Part shown: positions 1-7,083 of the stretch, piece after piece
Position numbering within the stretch: position 1 is the first letter of the stretch
Layout of the letters: each line of letters opens with the position of its first letter
Assembly (NCBI GenBank): GCA_947305045.1
Contig: CAMZCW010000043.1
Coordinates: 1-13,596, forward strand
Reading direction: 5' to 3'
From: an uncultured Bacteroidales bacterium
Lineage (GTDB): Bacteria > Bacteroidota > Bacteroidia > Bacteroidales > UBA932
Length of the DNA stretch: 13,596 nt
Made by a program: the position numbers and the translations under genes
Notes under the pieces: generated by a model
Databases searched by the model: none
What the model was told of the DNA's origin: nothing
Seen by the model: the letters and a program-made list of their open reading frames with translations, nothing else

Positions 1-1115
1 TCGCCGGTTACGTTGCAGGCGGTGCCGAAACTGTCCATGGCAATGTAGAGGCTAATCATCAGCCCCTGCTGGCTGGCGTCGAAGCCAAGCATGCTTCCAA
101 GGATGCCGAGGGCTGCCATAATGGCTCCGCCGGGGACGCCGGGAGCGGCGACCATGGTCACGCCCAGCATCAGGATGAAGCCGAGAAGGGTCGGGAAGTC
201 GAAAGGCATGCCCAGCATCATCATCAGGGCGATGGCGCAAGAGGTGATCTTCAGTGTGCTTCCGGAAAGATGAATGGTTGCACAAAGCGGGACGGTGAAG
301 CCGGCGACGCCTTCATCGACCCCGTTGCGTATGGCGCATTTGAGCGTCACGGGAATGGTGGCCGCCGAAGAGGCTGTACCCAGCGCCGTCATATATGCCG
401 GCAGCATGCCCGCCAGCATCTTGAAAGGATTGCGCCGCGCCACAACTCCGGCGATGCTATACTGGATAAACAGCAGCACCAGCGTCATGGCAAAGATGAC
501 GGCGACGACCGCCAGCAGCGAGCCCAGCACCGGGCCCACTTTTCCGGCGGCGGTCATGTTCAGGAAGAGGCCGAAAATATAAAAAGGCAACAGGGGAATG
601 ATTAGCTTTTCAATGCTTCTGACGATGATTCCCTTCAGCTCCTCGAATCCTCCCTGAAGTTTCCCGGAGTCCGAAAATGCAATCCCGAGCCCGAGCAGGA
701 AAGAGAGCACAAGCGCGGTCATTACATCCATAAGCGGGGGAATGCTGATGGAGAAATAGGGAAGGAATTCCTTTCCTGCCGCTTCCAGTGCGTTCAGTGA
801 AGACGTGTCCAGCATCCGCGGGAAAAGCTCTATGCTGAAAAGATAGGCGAAGAGCCCCGAAAGCACCGTGAATCCATAGGCAAGACCGACTGTCCACAGG
901 AGCATCTTCCCGGCGCCCTGCCCGACTTGGGCGATGGCCGGAGTCACCAGGCCGATGATGATCAGGGGAATGAAGAACTGGAGCAACTGGTCAAAAAGAC
1001 CTGTGAACGTGTTGGTCGCCCGGACCGCCCAGCCCGGCATAAAATGCCCGAGCCCCACGCCAAAGGCTATAGCAATCAGGACTTTGACTACGAGAGGAAG
1101 TTTCAGTTTTTTCAT
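1..1115 (-). CDS. Dicarboxylate/amino acid:cation symporter (DAACS family), 3' end outside window
   Basis: The minus frame is open from ATG at 1115 to the window edge (371 codons, no stop), so the C-terminus is missing. The product is a hydrophobic inner-membrane protein beginning MKKLKLPLVVKVLIAIAFGV. It carries DAACS (GltP/COG1301) landmarks: the hairpin-1 serine motif TASSAATIP at about 247-255, a TM7 segment PLCATIHLSGST at 276-287, and the TM8 segment DSFGTACNVTG at 361-371. The family uses Na+ or H+ gradients to import dicarboxylates or amino acids. By alignment from memory to the archaeal GltPh, the TM7 NMDGT motif is replaced by HLSGS, Asp394 is kept (D361), and the carboxylate-binding Arg397 is Gly (G364). 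An acidic substrate is therefore doubtful. The gene is divergent from the peptidase operon. Family assignment is firm; substrate is unknown. Confidence 0.9.
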   Translation of the reverse strand, partial: MKKLKLPLVVKVLIAIAFGVGLGHFMPGWAVRATNTFTGLFDQLLQFFIPLIIIGLVTPAIAQVGQGAGKMLLWTVGLAYGFTVLSGLFAYLFSIELFPRMLDTSSLNALEAAGKEFLPYFSISIPPLMDVMTALVLSFLLGLGIAFSDSGKLQGGFEELKGIIVRSIEKLIIPLLPFYIFGLFLNMTAAGKVGPVLGSLLAVVAVIFAMTLVLLFIQYSIAGVVARRNPFKMLAGMLPAYMTALGTASSAATIPVTLKCAIRNGVDEGVAGFTVPLCATIHLSGSTLKITSCAIALMMMLGMPFDFPTLLGFILMLGVTMVAAPGVPGGAIMAALGILGSMLGFDASQQGLMISLYIAMDSFGTACNVTG

Positions 1116-1201
1116 ACGGATACAAAGATATGGATTATTCGGAAAATGCATGCAATATGGCAATTTTTTTGTACCTTTAGCAAAAGATTGATTTATAGCG
1201 T
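1116..1201. promoter_or_regulatory. Divergent intergenic region with candidate promoters
   Basis: This 86-nt region separates two divergent starts. On the minus strand TATCTTTG (plus 1123-1130) matches the Bacteroidetes -7 consensus TAnnTTTG. A TTG lies 22 nt upstream of it, slightly longer than usual. This would place the transcript start only a few bases before the symporter ATG, giving an almost leaderless mRNA. On the plus strand TACCTTTA (1172-1179) is a weaker match about 22 nt before the peptidase ATG, with no clear -33 box. Both calls come from motif matching only. Confidence 0.4.
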
Positions 1202-3613
1202 ATGAAGTGCTTCCTCATTCCCCTGGCACTGGGTCTGTGCCTGACGCTGCAGGCGCAAAAGCCGCAGGAGCCGCACAAAGTGCAAAAGGCCAATTACGAG
1301 CAAGCTGCACGGTTTTCCTCCAAGTCGCTGCGCAAAATGGTGTACAGCACCCGCATCCGCCCCAACTGGTTCGCGGAGAGTAACAAGTTCTGGTACAGCT
1401 GGAAAACGGCAGAGGGTGTCAACTATTTTATTGTCGATGCCGCCACAGGCCACAAGAGCGAGATTTTCGACCTTCCCAAACTGGCCCGTCAGCTCACGGA
1501 AGTCACCCGTGACCCCTACGACGCCCAGCACCTGAACCTGCACCTGGAACTCAAGGAAGACAAACGTTTCCAGTGGGATCTCACCTCCAAAACCCCCAAG
1601 CTGGACAGCCTGGGAAGCACCACGGATAAGTTCGTGGAATATCGCTTCTATTACGATATCGCATCCAGGGAACTCACCTGGGACACGGAGGAGCATGAGG
1701 ACGAATACCCCTCCTGGGCCAACGTGAGCCCGGACGGCAGCATGGGCGTGTACGTGAAAAACCACAACCTGTGGGTCATGGACAAGGAAAACCTGAAAAA
1801 GGCCGCCAAGGACCCCAAGGACAGCACCCTGGTAGAACGTGCCCTCACCATGGACGGCAGCAAGAACATTTCCTATCTGGAAGACAATTACAGCGGCGAC
1901 ATGGAAGCGGACTCCACCGCCCGCAACTTTGCCCGCCTGCACTGGGCTCCGGACGGCAAGCACTTTGCCCTCATCCGCTGGGACATGAGTCCGGTAAAAG
2001 AATTCTGGGTAATTAACTCGCTGGCCAAACCCCGTCCGGAACTGGAGGCCTACCACTACCAGATGCCCGGGGAGCCCGGCCCGCAGGGCAAACTCCTCAT
2101 CATGGACCTGCAGGGGAAGCAGCAGGAGGTGAAGTGGAACGCCTTCAAAGACCAGGACGGCGAAATCCTGGACGCACAGCCCACGGCCAAAGACCAGGCT
2201 GCGGAGTTCTACTCGGAAAAGTGGCTGGGCGGCAACGACCATTTCTTCCTCCTTCGCCGCAGCCGGGACCTTAAGCGCCTGGACCTGTGCAAGGTGGAAG
2301 TGGGGCAGGACAGCACCCGCACGCTGGTGGCGGAGCGCATGAACACCTATGTGGAAAACCGGGACCCGCACCTGCTCCCCAGCGGGGATTTTGTGTGGTG
2401 GAGCGAGCGCGGCGGCTGGGCCAACCTGTACCTCTACGGGGCGGACGGCACCCTCAAGCGCAACCTCACGGAAGGCGCCTTCCACGTGGAAGATGTCCTG
2501 GGCTCAACCCCTAACTACCTGGTAGTGAGCGCGTGCGGCGTCAAGGCCGATGAAAACCCTTACCAGATGCACAACTACCGCGTTCCGCTTACCGGCGGCG
2601 CCATGGTGCAGCTGGATATGGACGATATGGACGTGCTGGCAACCGCCTCGGACGACGGCAAGTATCTGGTAGCCAACTACTCCCGCGTGGATTATAAACC
2701 CGCCGTCATGCTAGTGAACACGGCCACGGGCAAACGCACCGCCCTGGAGGAGGCCGACTTCTCCCGCCTCTTCGCGGCCGGCTACAAGTTCCCGGAGCGC
2801 TTCAAGGTAAAGGCGGCGGACGGCATCACGGACCTCTGGGGAGAGATGCACAAGCCCTTCAACTTTGACTCCACCAAGGTGTACGCCATTGCGGATTATG
2901 TGTATCCCGGCCCGCAGGTGGAGGCCAACGACATTTCCTGGCGCTTCAACCTGCGCACGGACCAGCTGGCCCAGCTGGGCATGATTGTGATTACCGTGGG
3001 CAACCGCGGCGGCCATCCCAACCGCTCCAAGTGGTACCACAACTACGGCTACGGAAACCTGCGGGACTATGGCCTGGAGGACCAGAAATACGCCATCCAG
3101 CAGCTAGCGGCCCGCCACAAGTATATAGACCTTAAACGGGTGGGCATCCATGGCCATTCCGGCGGTGGCTTCATGTCCACGGCGGCCATCCTCAAGTACA
3201 ACGACTTCTTTAAGGCGGCCGTTTCCTGCGCCGGCAACCACGACAACAGCATCTACAACCGCTGGTGGAGCGAGCAGCACCACGGCATCCAGGAAAAAGT
3301 GGCCAAAGGGGACACCACGTTTGTGTATCGGATCGACACCAACCAGGAGCTGGCCTCCCGCCTGAAAGGCCACCTGATGCTGGTCACCGGCGACAAAGAC
3401 AACAACGTGAACCCCGCCAACACCATCCGTGTGGTGGACGCCCTCATCCGGTCCAACAAGCGCTTTGAACTGGTGGTCCTGCCCGGCCAGCGCCACGGCT
3501 TCGGGGACATGAACGACTACTTCTTCTGGAAAATGGCGGACCATTATTCCCGTTACCTGATAGGGGACAGGCGGGAGCGGCCTGTGGATGTACAAGAACT
3601 CAATAACGACTAG
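1202..3613 (+). CDS. Secreted S9-family serine peptidase (DPP IV-like, prolyl oligopeptidase fold)
   Basis: An 803-aa protein with an N-terminal signal peptide (MKCFLIPLALGLCLTLQAQ), so it is probably periplasmic. Residues about 60-540 form a DPP IV-type beta-propeller region with repeated strand motifs such as WANVSPDGS and LHWAPDGKHFALIRWD. The C-terminal alpha/beta-hydrolase domain has the triad S653 (GHSGGG), D733 (GDKDNNV) and H765 (QRHGF). The D-H spacing of 32 equals that of human DPP4 (708/740) and the S-D spacing is 80 versus 78. The elbow is GHSGGG rather than the GWSYGG of classical DPP IV, and I see no DW-x-YEEE motif, the double-Glu site that anchors the substrate N-terminus. Strict dipeptidyl-peptidase activity is therefore uncertain. 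It is the first gene of the five-gene operon; the next start is 2 nt after its stop. Product class is confident; substrate is not. Confidence 0.9.
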   Translation: MKCFLIPLALGLCLTLQAQKPQEPHKVQKANYEQAARFSSKSLRKMVYSTRIRPNWFAESNKFWYSWKTAEGVNYFIVDAATGHKSEIFDLPKLARQLTEVTRDPYDAQHLNLHLELKEDKRFQWDLTSKTPKLDSLGSTTDKFVEYRFYYDIASRELTWDTEEHEDEYPSWANVSPDGSMGVYVKNHNLWVMDKENLKKAAKDPKDSTLVERALTMDGSKNISYLEDNYSGDMEADSTARNFARLHWAPDGKHFALIRWDMSPVKEFWVINSLAKPRPELEAYHYQMPGEPGPQGKLLIMDLQGKQQEVKWNAFKDQDGEILDAQPTAKDQAAEFYSEKWLGGNDHFFLLRRSRDLKRLDLCKVEVGQDSTRTLVAERMNTYVENRDPHLLPSGDFVWWSERGGWANLYLYGADGTLKRNLTEGAFHVEDVLGSTPNYLVVSACGVKADENPYQMHNYRVPLTGGAMVQLDMDDMDVLATASDDGKYLVANYSRVDYKPAVMLVNTATGKRTALEEADFSRLFAAGYKFPERFKVKAADGITDLWGEMHKPFNFDSTKVYAIADYVYPGPQVEANDISWRFNLRTDQLAQLGMIVITVGNRGGHPNRSKWYHNYGYGNLRDYGLEDQKYAIQQLAARHKYIDLKRVGIHGHSGGGFMSTAAILKYNDFFKAAVSCAGNHDNSIYNRWWSEQHHGIQEKVAKGDTTFVYRIDTNQELASRLKGHLMLVTGDKDNNVNPANTIRVVDALIRSNKRFELVVLPGQRHGFGDMNDYFFWKMADHYSRYLIGDRRERPVDVQELNND

Positions 3614-3615
3614 GC

Positions 3616-4152
3616 ATGATGGATACCCAATGGATTGTGACGGAAATTGACGGGAAGGTCGCATCCATTTCGACCGACTACCGCCACCTGCCGCATATCG
3701 GCGCGGAACTGGCTGCGCTGCCTGCCGGGGAAACCGGTTCTGTGGGCACGCGGAAAATTTCCATGGAAGAGCTGGTGGAATTTGCCGCCTATCTGAACTG
3801 GGAAGACCTTCGGCTCTTTGGTACGCCCTTCCAGCTCAAGGTGTGGAAAACCCTCTTCGACCTGCCCAGGAAGCTGTATAGTTATACGGAACTGGCCTCG
3901 CTGGTGGACAATCCGCAGGGAGTGCGGGCCGTGGCCCATGCCGTGGCGCTGAATCCCATTGCCTATGTGATTCCCTGCCACCTGGTCATTCCCAAGGAGT
4001 CTCTGGATAAAGCGGCGGAAATTCAGGCGCTGGCCCAGAAGACCCTGTTCAAGGGGGAGGACCTGTACCTTCTGGACAGCCTGGACGTTGGGGCCTATGC
4101 CTATGGCCGGGACCTCAAGCGCGCCTTTATTAAATTGCAACTGGCTCAATAA
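3616..4152 (+). CDS. Methylated-DNA--protein-cysteine methyltransferase-like protein (Ogt/MGMT family)
   Basis: A 178-aa protein with a poorly conserved N-terminal part (about 1-70) followed by the MGMT DNA-binding/active-site domain. That domain reads FGTPFQLKVWKTLFDLP, then Y90 (SYTELASL), the helix-turn-helix with the probable arginine finger R104 (GVRAVA), and the acceptor cysteine C121 in IPCHLV. Family members repair O6-alkylguanine by irreversible transfer of the alkyl group to the cysteine. The usual PCHRV is PCHLV here, with Leu123 replacing a nearly invariant Arg, and RAVG is RAVA. The cysteine is present, so it is not an ATL protein of the Cys-to-Trp type. It starts 2 nt after the peptidase stop; a second Met codon follows at 3619. 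It ends TAA TAG directly before the next ATG. Real DNA-repair activity is likely but the changed motif leaves doubt. Confidence 0.85.
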   Translation: MMDTQWIVTEIDGKVASISTDYRHLPHIGAELAALPAGETGSVGTRKISMEELVEFAAYLNWEDLRLFGTPFQLKVWKTLFDLPRKLYSYTELASLVDNPQGVRAVAHAVALNPIAYVIPCHLVIPKESLDKAAEIQALAQKTLFKGEDLYLLDSLDVGAYAYGRDLKRAFIKLQLAQ

Positions 4153-4155
4153 TAG

Positions 4156-4926
4156 ATGTTTTCTGTATCGACCTTCAACATTGTTCTCATCGTGATGACC
4201 GTGATGGCCATCGTGGTGTTTGTGTCGCTCTTTTTTGTGGATGCCGGTTACGGCCGGTTTTATCGACCCCAATGGGGGCCCGCCGTAGACAACCGGCTGG
4301 GCTGGATGCTCATGGAGGCGCCGGTGTTTGTGGCCATGCTGCTGCTCTGGTGGCTGTCCGACCGTCGGGAAGACGGCATCCGGCTGGTGTTCCTGCTGCT
4401 GTTTGAGCTGCATTATTTCCATCGGGCCTTTGTCTTTCCCTGGCTCATGCGCGGGCGCAGCAAAATGCCGCTGAGCATTATCGGCACGGCGGTGCTCTTC
4501 AATACCCTCAACGCGTATATGCAGGGCGGGTGGCTGTTTTATGTATCGCCATTGGATTATTATAGCGCCGATTGGCTCACTAGCGTCCCGTTCCTGGCGG
4601 GTACGGCGCTGTTCCTGTTCGGGATGGGCGTCAATATCCATTCGGACCGCATTATCCGGAACCTCCGGAAGCCCGGGGATACGGCCCATTACCTGCCGCA
4701 GGGCGGTATGTTCCGCTGGGTCACCAGCGCCAATTACTTTGGGGAGCTGGTGGAGTGGACGGGTTTTGCCATCCTTACGTGGTCTGTGTCCGGGGCCGTT
4801 TTTGCCCTTTGGACCTTCGCCAACCTGGCACCGCGGGCGGCGCGCATTTACGATTCTTATCGGCAGGAATTCCCTGACCAGCTGGACACCCGCCAGACCA
4901 AACGCATCCTTCCTTTTATTTTTTAG
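4156..4926 (+). CDS. Steroid 5-alpha-reductase family protein (3-oxo-5-alpha-steroid 4-dehydrogenase)
   Basis: A 256-aa polytopic membrane protein with hydrophobic segments at about 8-28, 50-68, 75-90, 105-130, 143-160 and 200-225. It resembles human SRD5A2 (254 aa) along its whole length: LHYFHRAF at 85-92, GMGVNIHSD at 156-164, LRKPGD at 170-175, LPQGG at 180-184, ANYFGELVEW at 192-201 and the end ILPFIF. Residues known from SRD5A2 appear kept by position: E54 and Y87 (human E57 and Y91), N160, D164, N193, E197. The family reduces the C4=C5 bond of 3-oxo-delta4 steroids with NADPH to the 5-alpha product. It lies 3 nt after the previous stop and 3 nt before the oxidoreductase gene. Beside an ene-reductase and an SDR, a steroid or bile-acid role fits well; another enone lipid is possible. 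Confidence 0.9.
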   Translation: MFSVSTFNIVLIVMTVMAIVVFVSLFFVDAGYGRFYRPQWGPAVDNRLGWMLMEAPVFVAMLLLWWLSDRREDGIRLVFLLLFELHYFHRAFVFPWLMRGRSKMPLSIIGTAVLFNTLNAYMQGGWLFYVSPLDYYSADWLTSVPFLAGTALFLFGMGVNIHSDRIIRNLRKPGDTAHYLPQGGMFRWVTSANYFGELVEWTGFAILTWSVSGAVFALWTFANLAPRAARIYDSYRQEFPDQLDTRQTKRILPFIF

Positions 4927-4929
4927 CAC

Positions 4930-6174
4930 ATGTCACCCATCGACTCTCCTATATTTACACCGGTGAAAATCGGCCCTGTGACGCTCAGGAACCGCATTAT
5001 CCGCTCGGCGGCGTTTGAGAATATGGCGTATGGGAACAAGCCTTCGCAGGACCTGAAGGACTACCACGTGGCCGTTGCGCGCGGGGGCGTGGGCATGACC
5101 ACCCTGGCCTATGCTTCCGTGAGCCGGAGCGGCCTGTCGTTTGACGGCCAGCTGTGGATGCGCGAGGAGATTGTGCCGGCGCTGAAGGATATCACCGATG
5201 CCATCCATGCGCAGGGCGCCAAGGCCTCTATCCAGCTGGGACACTGCGGCAACATGACGCACCGTGCTACCTGCGGGTGCACGCCGGTGGGGCCCTCGTC
5301 CGGCTTCAACCTCTATTCGCCTACCTTTGTGAGGGGGCTTCGGAGGGAGGAGATAGACACGTTGGTGGAGGACTTTGGCCATGCGGTGGAACTGGCCCGG
5401 CAGGCGGGGTTCGACTGTGTGGAAATTCACGCGGGACACGGCTACCTCATCAGCCAGTTCCTGTCGCCGTACACCAACCATCGGCACGACGAATATGGCG
5501 GTTCGCTGGAGAACCGCATGCGTCTGATGCAACGGGTGATCCGCCGCGTGATGGAGGCGGCCCGGGACGATATGGGCGTGGTGGTGAAGATGAACATGTA
5601 CGACGGCTTCCGGAGCGGCATGCAGCGGGAAGAGTGCCTGGAGGTGGCCCGCGAGCTGGAGCGGCTGGGGGTGCATGCCCTTGTGCTGTCGGCAGGCTTT
5701 GTGAGCAAGGCGCCCATGGCGGTGATGCGCGGGGCCATGCCTTTGAAAACCCTGGCGCACTATATGTCCTGGCGTAAGTTCTGGTGGCTCAAGGCGCTGG
5801 TGCGCGGGTTTGGCCGCCTGATGATCCCCACCGTCCCGTACAAGGATGCCTATTTTCTGGACGATGCCAAGGCCTTCCGGGCGGCGGTGTCGCTGCCCCT
5901 CATCTACGTGGGCGGCATGGTCTCGCGTGCGGGCATGGAGGAAGTGCTGGCGGCGGGCTTCGACGCCCTGCAGATGGCCCGGGCGCTGGTGCGGGATACG
6001 GACTTTGTGAACAAATTGCACAGCGGGGAAGTGGATCGGAGCGAATGCAAGCACTCCAATTACTGCATCGGGCGCATGTACACCTTGGAGATGCGTTGCA
6101 ACCATTGCGCCGGGGAGTTGCCTTCTGCCTTGCGGAAGGAGATTGAAAAAGCGGAGGGACGATGGTCGCATTAA
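4930..6174 (+). CDS. Old Yellow Enzyme-type NADH:flavin oxidoreductase, single-domain (candidate 5-beta-reductase/ene-reductase)
   Basis: A 414-aa FMN TIM-barrel protein. It begins with a typical FTPVKIGPVTLRNRIIRS, then QLGHCGN, then EIHAGHGYLISQFLSPY (H167, H170, Y172), the family signature YGGSLENR, and YVGGMV plus ALQMARALVRD for phosphate binding. These enzymes reduce activated C=C bonds. Bile-acid enzymes such as BaiCD belong to the same superfamily but usually carry an extra Fe-S/FAD C-terminal part (total about 640-680 aa), which is absent here. The C-terminal end still has four cysteines, C373-x5-C379-x10-C390-x2-C393, which may bind a metal or Fe-S cluster. A Trp/Arg-rich stretch near 277-300 (HYMSWRKFWWLKALVRGF) could touch the membrane. 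Placement next to a 5-alpha-reductase suggests reduction of a steroid delta4 (or delta1/delta6) bond. It overlaps the next gene by 13 nt. Confidence 0.88.
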   Translation: MSPIDSPIFTPVKIGPVTLRNRIIRSAAFENMAYGNKPSQDLKDYHVAVARGGVGMTTLAYASVSRSGLSFDGQLWMREEIVPALKDITDAIHAQGAKASIQLGHCGNMTHRATCGCTPVGPSSGFNLYSPTFVRGLRREEIDTLVEDFGHAVELARQAGFDCVEIHAGHGYLISQFLSPYTNHRHDEYGGSLENRMRLMQRVIRRVMEAARDDMGVVVKMNMYDGFRSGMQREECLEVARELERLGVHALVLSAGFVSKAPMAVMRGAMPLKTLAHYMSWRKFWWLKALVRGFGRLMIPTVPYKDAYFLDDAKAFRAAVSLPLIYVGGMVSRAGMEEVLAAGFDALQMARALVRDTDFVNKLHSGEVDRSECKHSNYCIGRMYTLEMRCNHCAGELPSALRKEIEKAEGRWSH

Positions 6175-6947
6175 TTACCGGCGGCAGCTCCGGCATGGGG
6201 CTGGAATACGCCCGGCAACTGGCAGAAAAGGGGTATGACCTGGTGCTGGTGAGCAACCGGGAGGAGGAACTGTCCAGTGCGGTGGCTGGGTTGTCGGCAG
6301 ATTTCCCAGTGCACGTGGAGGGCCATTTTCAGGACCTGGCACAGCCTTCTTCCGCAGAGGATTTGTTTGCCTGGTGCCAGGGGCGCGACCTGGTGCCGGA
6401 TGTGCTGGTGAACAACGCCGGCATGTTCTTTTTCAAGGAATTGACTTCGGCCGATTTAGGGCGTGTGCAAACCATGCTGAACCTGCATGTGGGTACCGTC
6501 ACCCGCCTGAGCATCCTGTTTGGGGAGGCCATGAAGGAGCGGGGGAGCGGGTATATCCTTATTGTGTCCTCCATGGCGGCCCGCATTCCGGCTCCCGGAA
6601 TCACCATTTATTCGGCCACCAAGGCCTATCTGCGGAGTTTTGGCCGCTCGCTCTCCTATGAACTCCGGCCGTATGGGGTAGGCGTGACTACGGTGTGTCC
6701 CGCGGCTATTGCTACGCCGCTGTACAGGCTGAAGCCCTCGCTGATGGAACTGGGGGTTCGGACCCGCGTGATCCATACGCCGGCATGGCTGGTGCGCCGT
6801 GCGCTCCGGGCCATGTTCCGTCGCCGCCGGGTGGTGAGTCCCTCTTGTATGAACGTCTGGCTCCCGCCCCTGGTCGCCCTGCTTCCCGGTCCCCTGGAGC
6901 AGTGGCTCTGGAAGCGTATCCTGAATCGCCTCCCGGCCTCAAACTAG
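6162..6947 (+). CDS. Short-chain dehydrogenase/reductase (candidate hydroxysteroid dehydrogenase)
   Basis: A 261-aa classical SDR (COG0300/DltE-like). The cofactor motif TGGSSGMG lies at 6-13, NNAG at about 84-87, and the catalytic set is S137 (IVSSMAA), Y150 and K154 (YSATK). After beta-2 the sequence is LVLVSNREEE, with no acidic residue in the NAD-selecting position and an Arg nearby, which suggests NADP(H). The start ATG at 6162 lies inside the previous gene (13-nt overlap, different frame). It is chosen because the Rossmann fold starts directly after it (MVALITGGSSG), and the overlap suggests translational coupling. The basic, hydrophobic C-terminus (RRALRAMFRRRRVV, then LPPLVALLPGPLEQWLW) resembles membrane-linked 17beta-HSD/ketoacyl-reductase-like SDRs. 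A role in reducing a 3-keto steroid to 3-hydroxy is inferred from the two genes upstream; stereochemistry cannot be read from sequence. Confidence 0.88.
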   Translation: MVALITGGSSGMGLEYARQLAEKGYDLVLVSNREEELSSAVAGLSADFPVHVEGHFQDLAQPSSAEDLFAWCQGRDLVPDVLVNNAGMFFFKELTSADLGRVQTMLNLHVGTVTRLSILFGEAMKERGSGYILIVSSMAARIPAPGITIYSATKAYLRSFGRSLSYELRPYGVGVTTVCPAAIATPLYRLKPSLMELGVRTRVIHTPAWLVRRALRAMFRRRRVVSPSCMNVWLPPLVALLPGPLEQWLWKRILNRLPASN

Positions 6948-7083
6948 CCCGCTTTCTGGACGATGCGCCCCGTCCTGCCCGGCTCCGACCGGGCATCTCG
7001 TCCTCAAAATCGGCCATTTCTCTGGACGAGACGCTCCAACTGCCCCTCTCATCCTCAAAAACGGCCCAAAACAAGGACGAGGC
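6948..7083 (-). repeat. Degenerate copies of a dispersed intergenic repeat between convergent genes
   Basis: This 136-nt region between the convergent SDR and GH2 genes holds no gene. Read on the minus strand it contains two related blocks. The first, at plus 7052-7077, matches 9825-9850 in 25 of 26 positions. The second, at plus 6978-7015, matches 9836-9873 in 37 of 38 positions. Both share a core reading GGCCG(A/T)TTTTGAGGA, so the element seems to be partly duplicated in place. The word GGACGAG and its reverse complement recur through the region. The copy lies in opposite orientation to the one at 9825-9903. Confidence 0.75.
6976..6995. terminator. Palindrome between convergent genes, possible bidirectional terminator
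   Basis: A perfect 7-bp inverted repeat (TGCCCGG / CCGGGCA) with a 6-nt loop lies 29 nt after the SDR stop. It is inside the dispersed repeat, and no T-run follows on either strand. It may stop or stabilise transcripts from either side, but it could equally be only a structural part of the repeat. Confidence 0.3.

Noticed and set aside
1193..2485. 430-codon minus-strand open frame opposite the S9 peptidase
   Set aside because: It starts and ends inside or beside a well-supported gene on the other strand and has no recognisable domain.
3610..4929. 439-codon minus-strand open frame opposite the MGMT and 5-alpha-reductase genes
   Set aside because: Its His/Gln/Arg-rich composition is typical of an antisense frame, and the plus-strand genes are clearly recognised.
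4933..6171. 412-codon minus-strand open frame opposite the OYE gene
   Set aside because: It is antisense to a gene with full FMN-barrel motifs; its His/Arg-rich composition looks non-coding.
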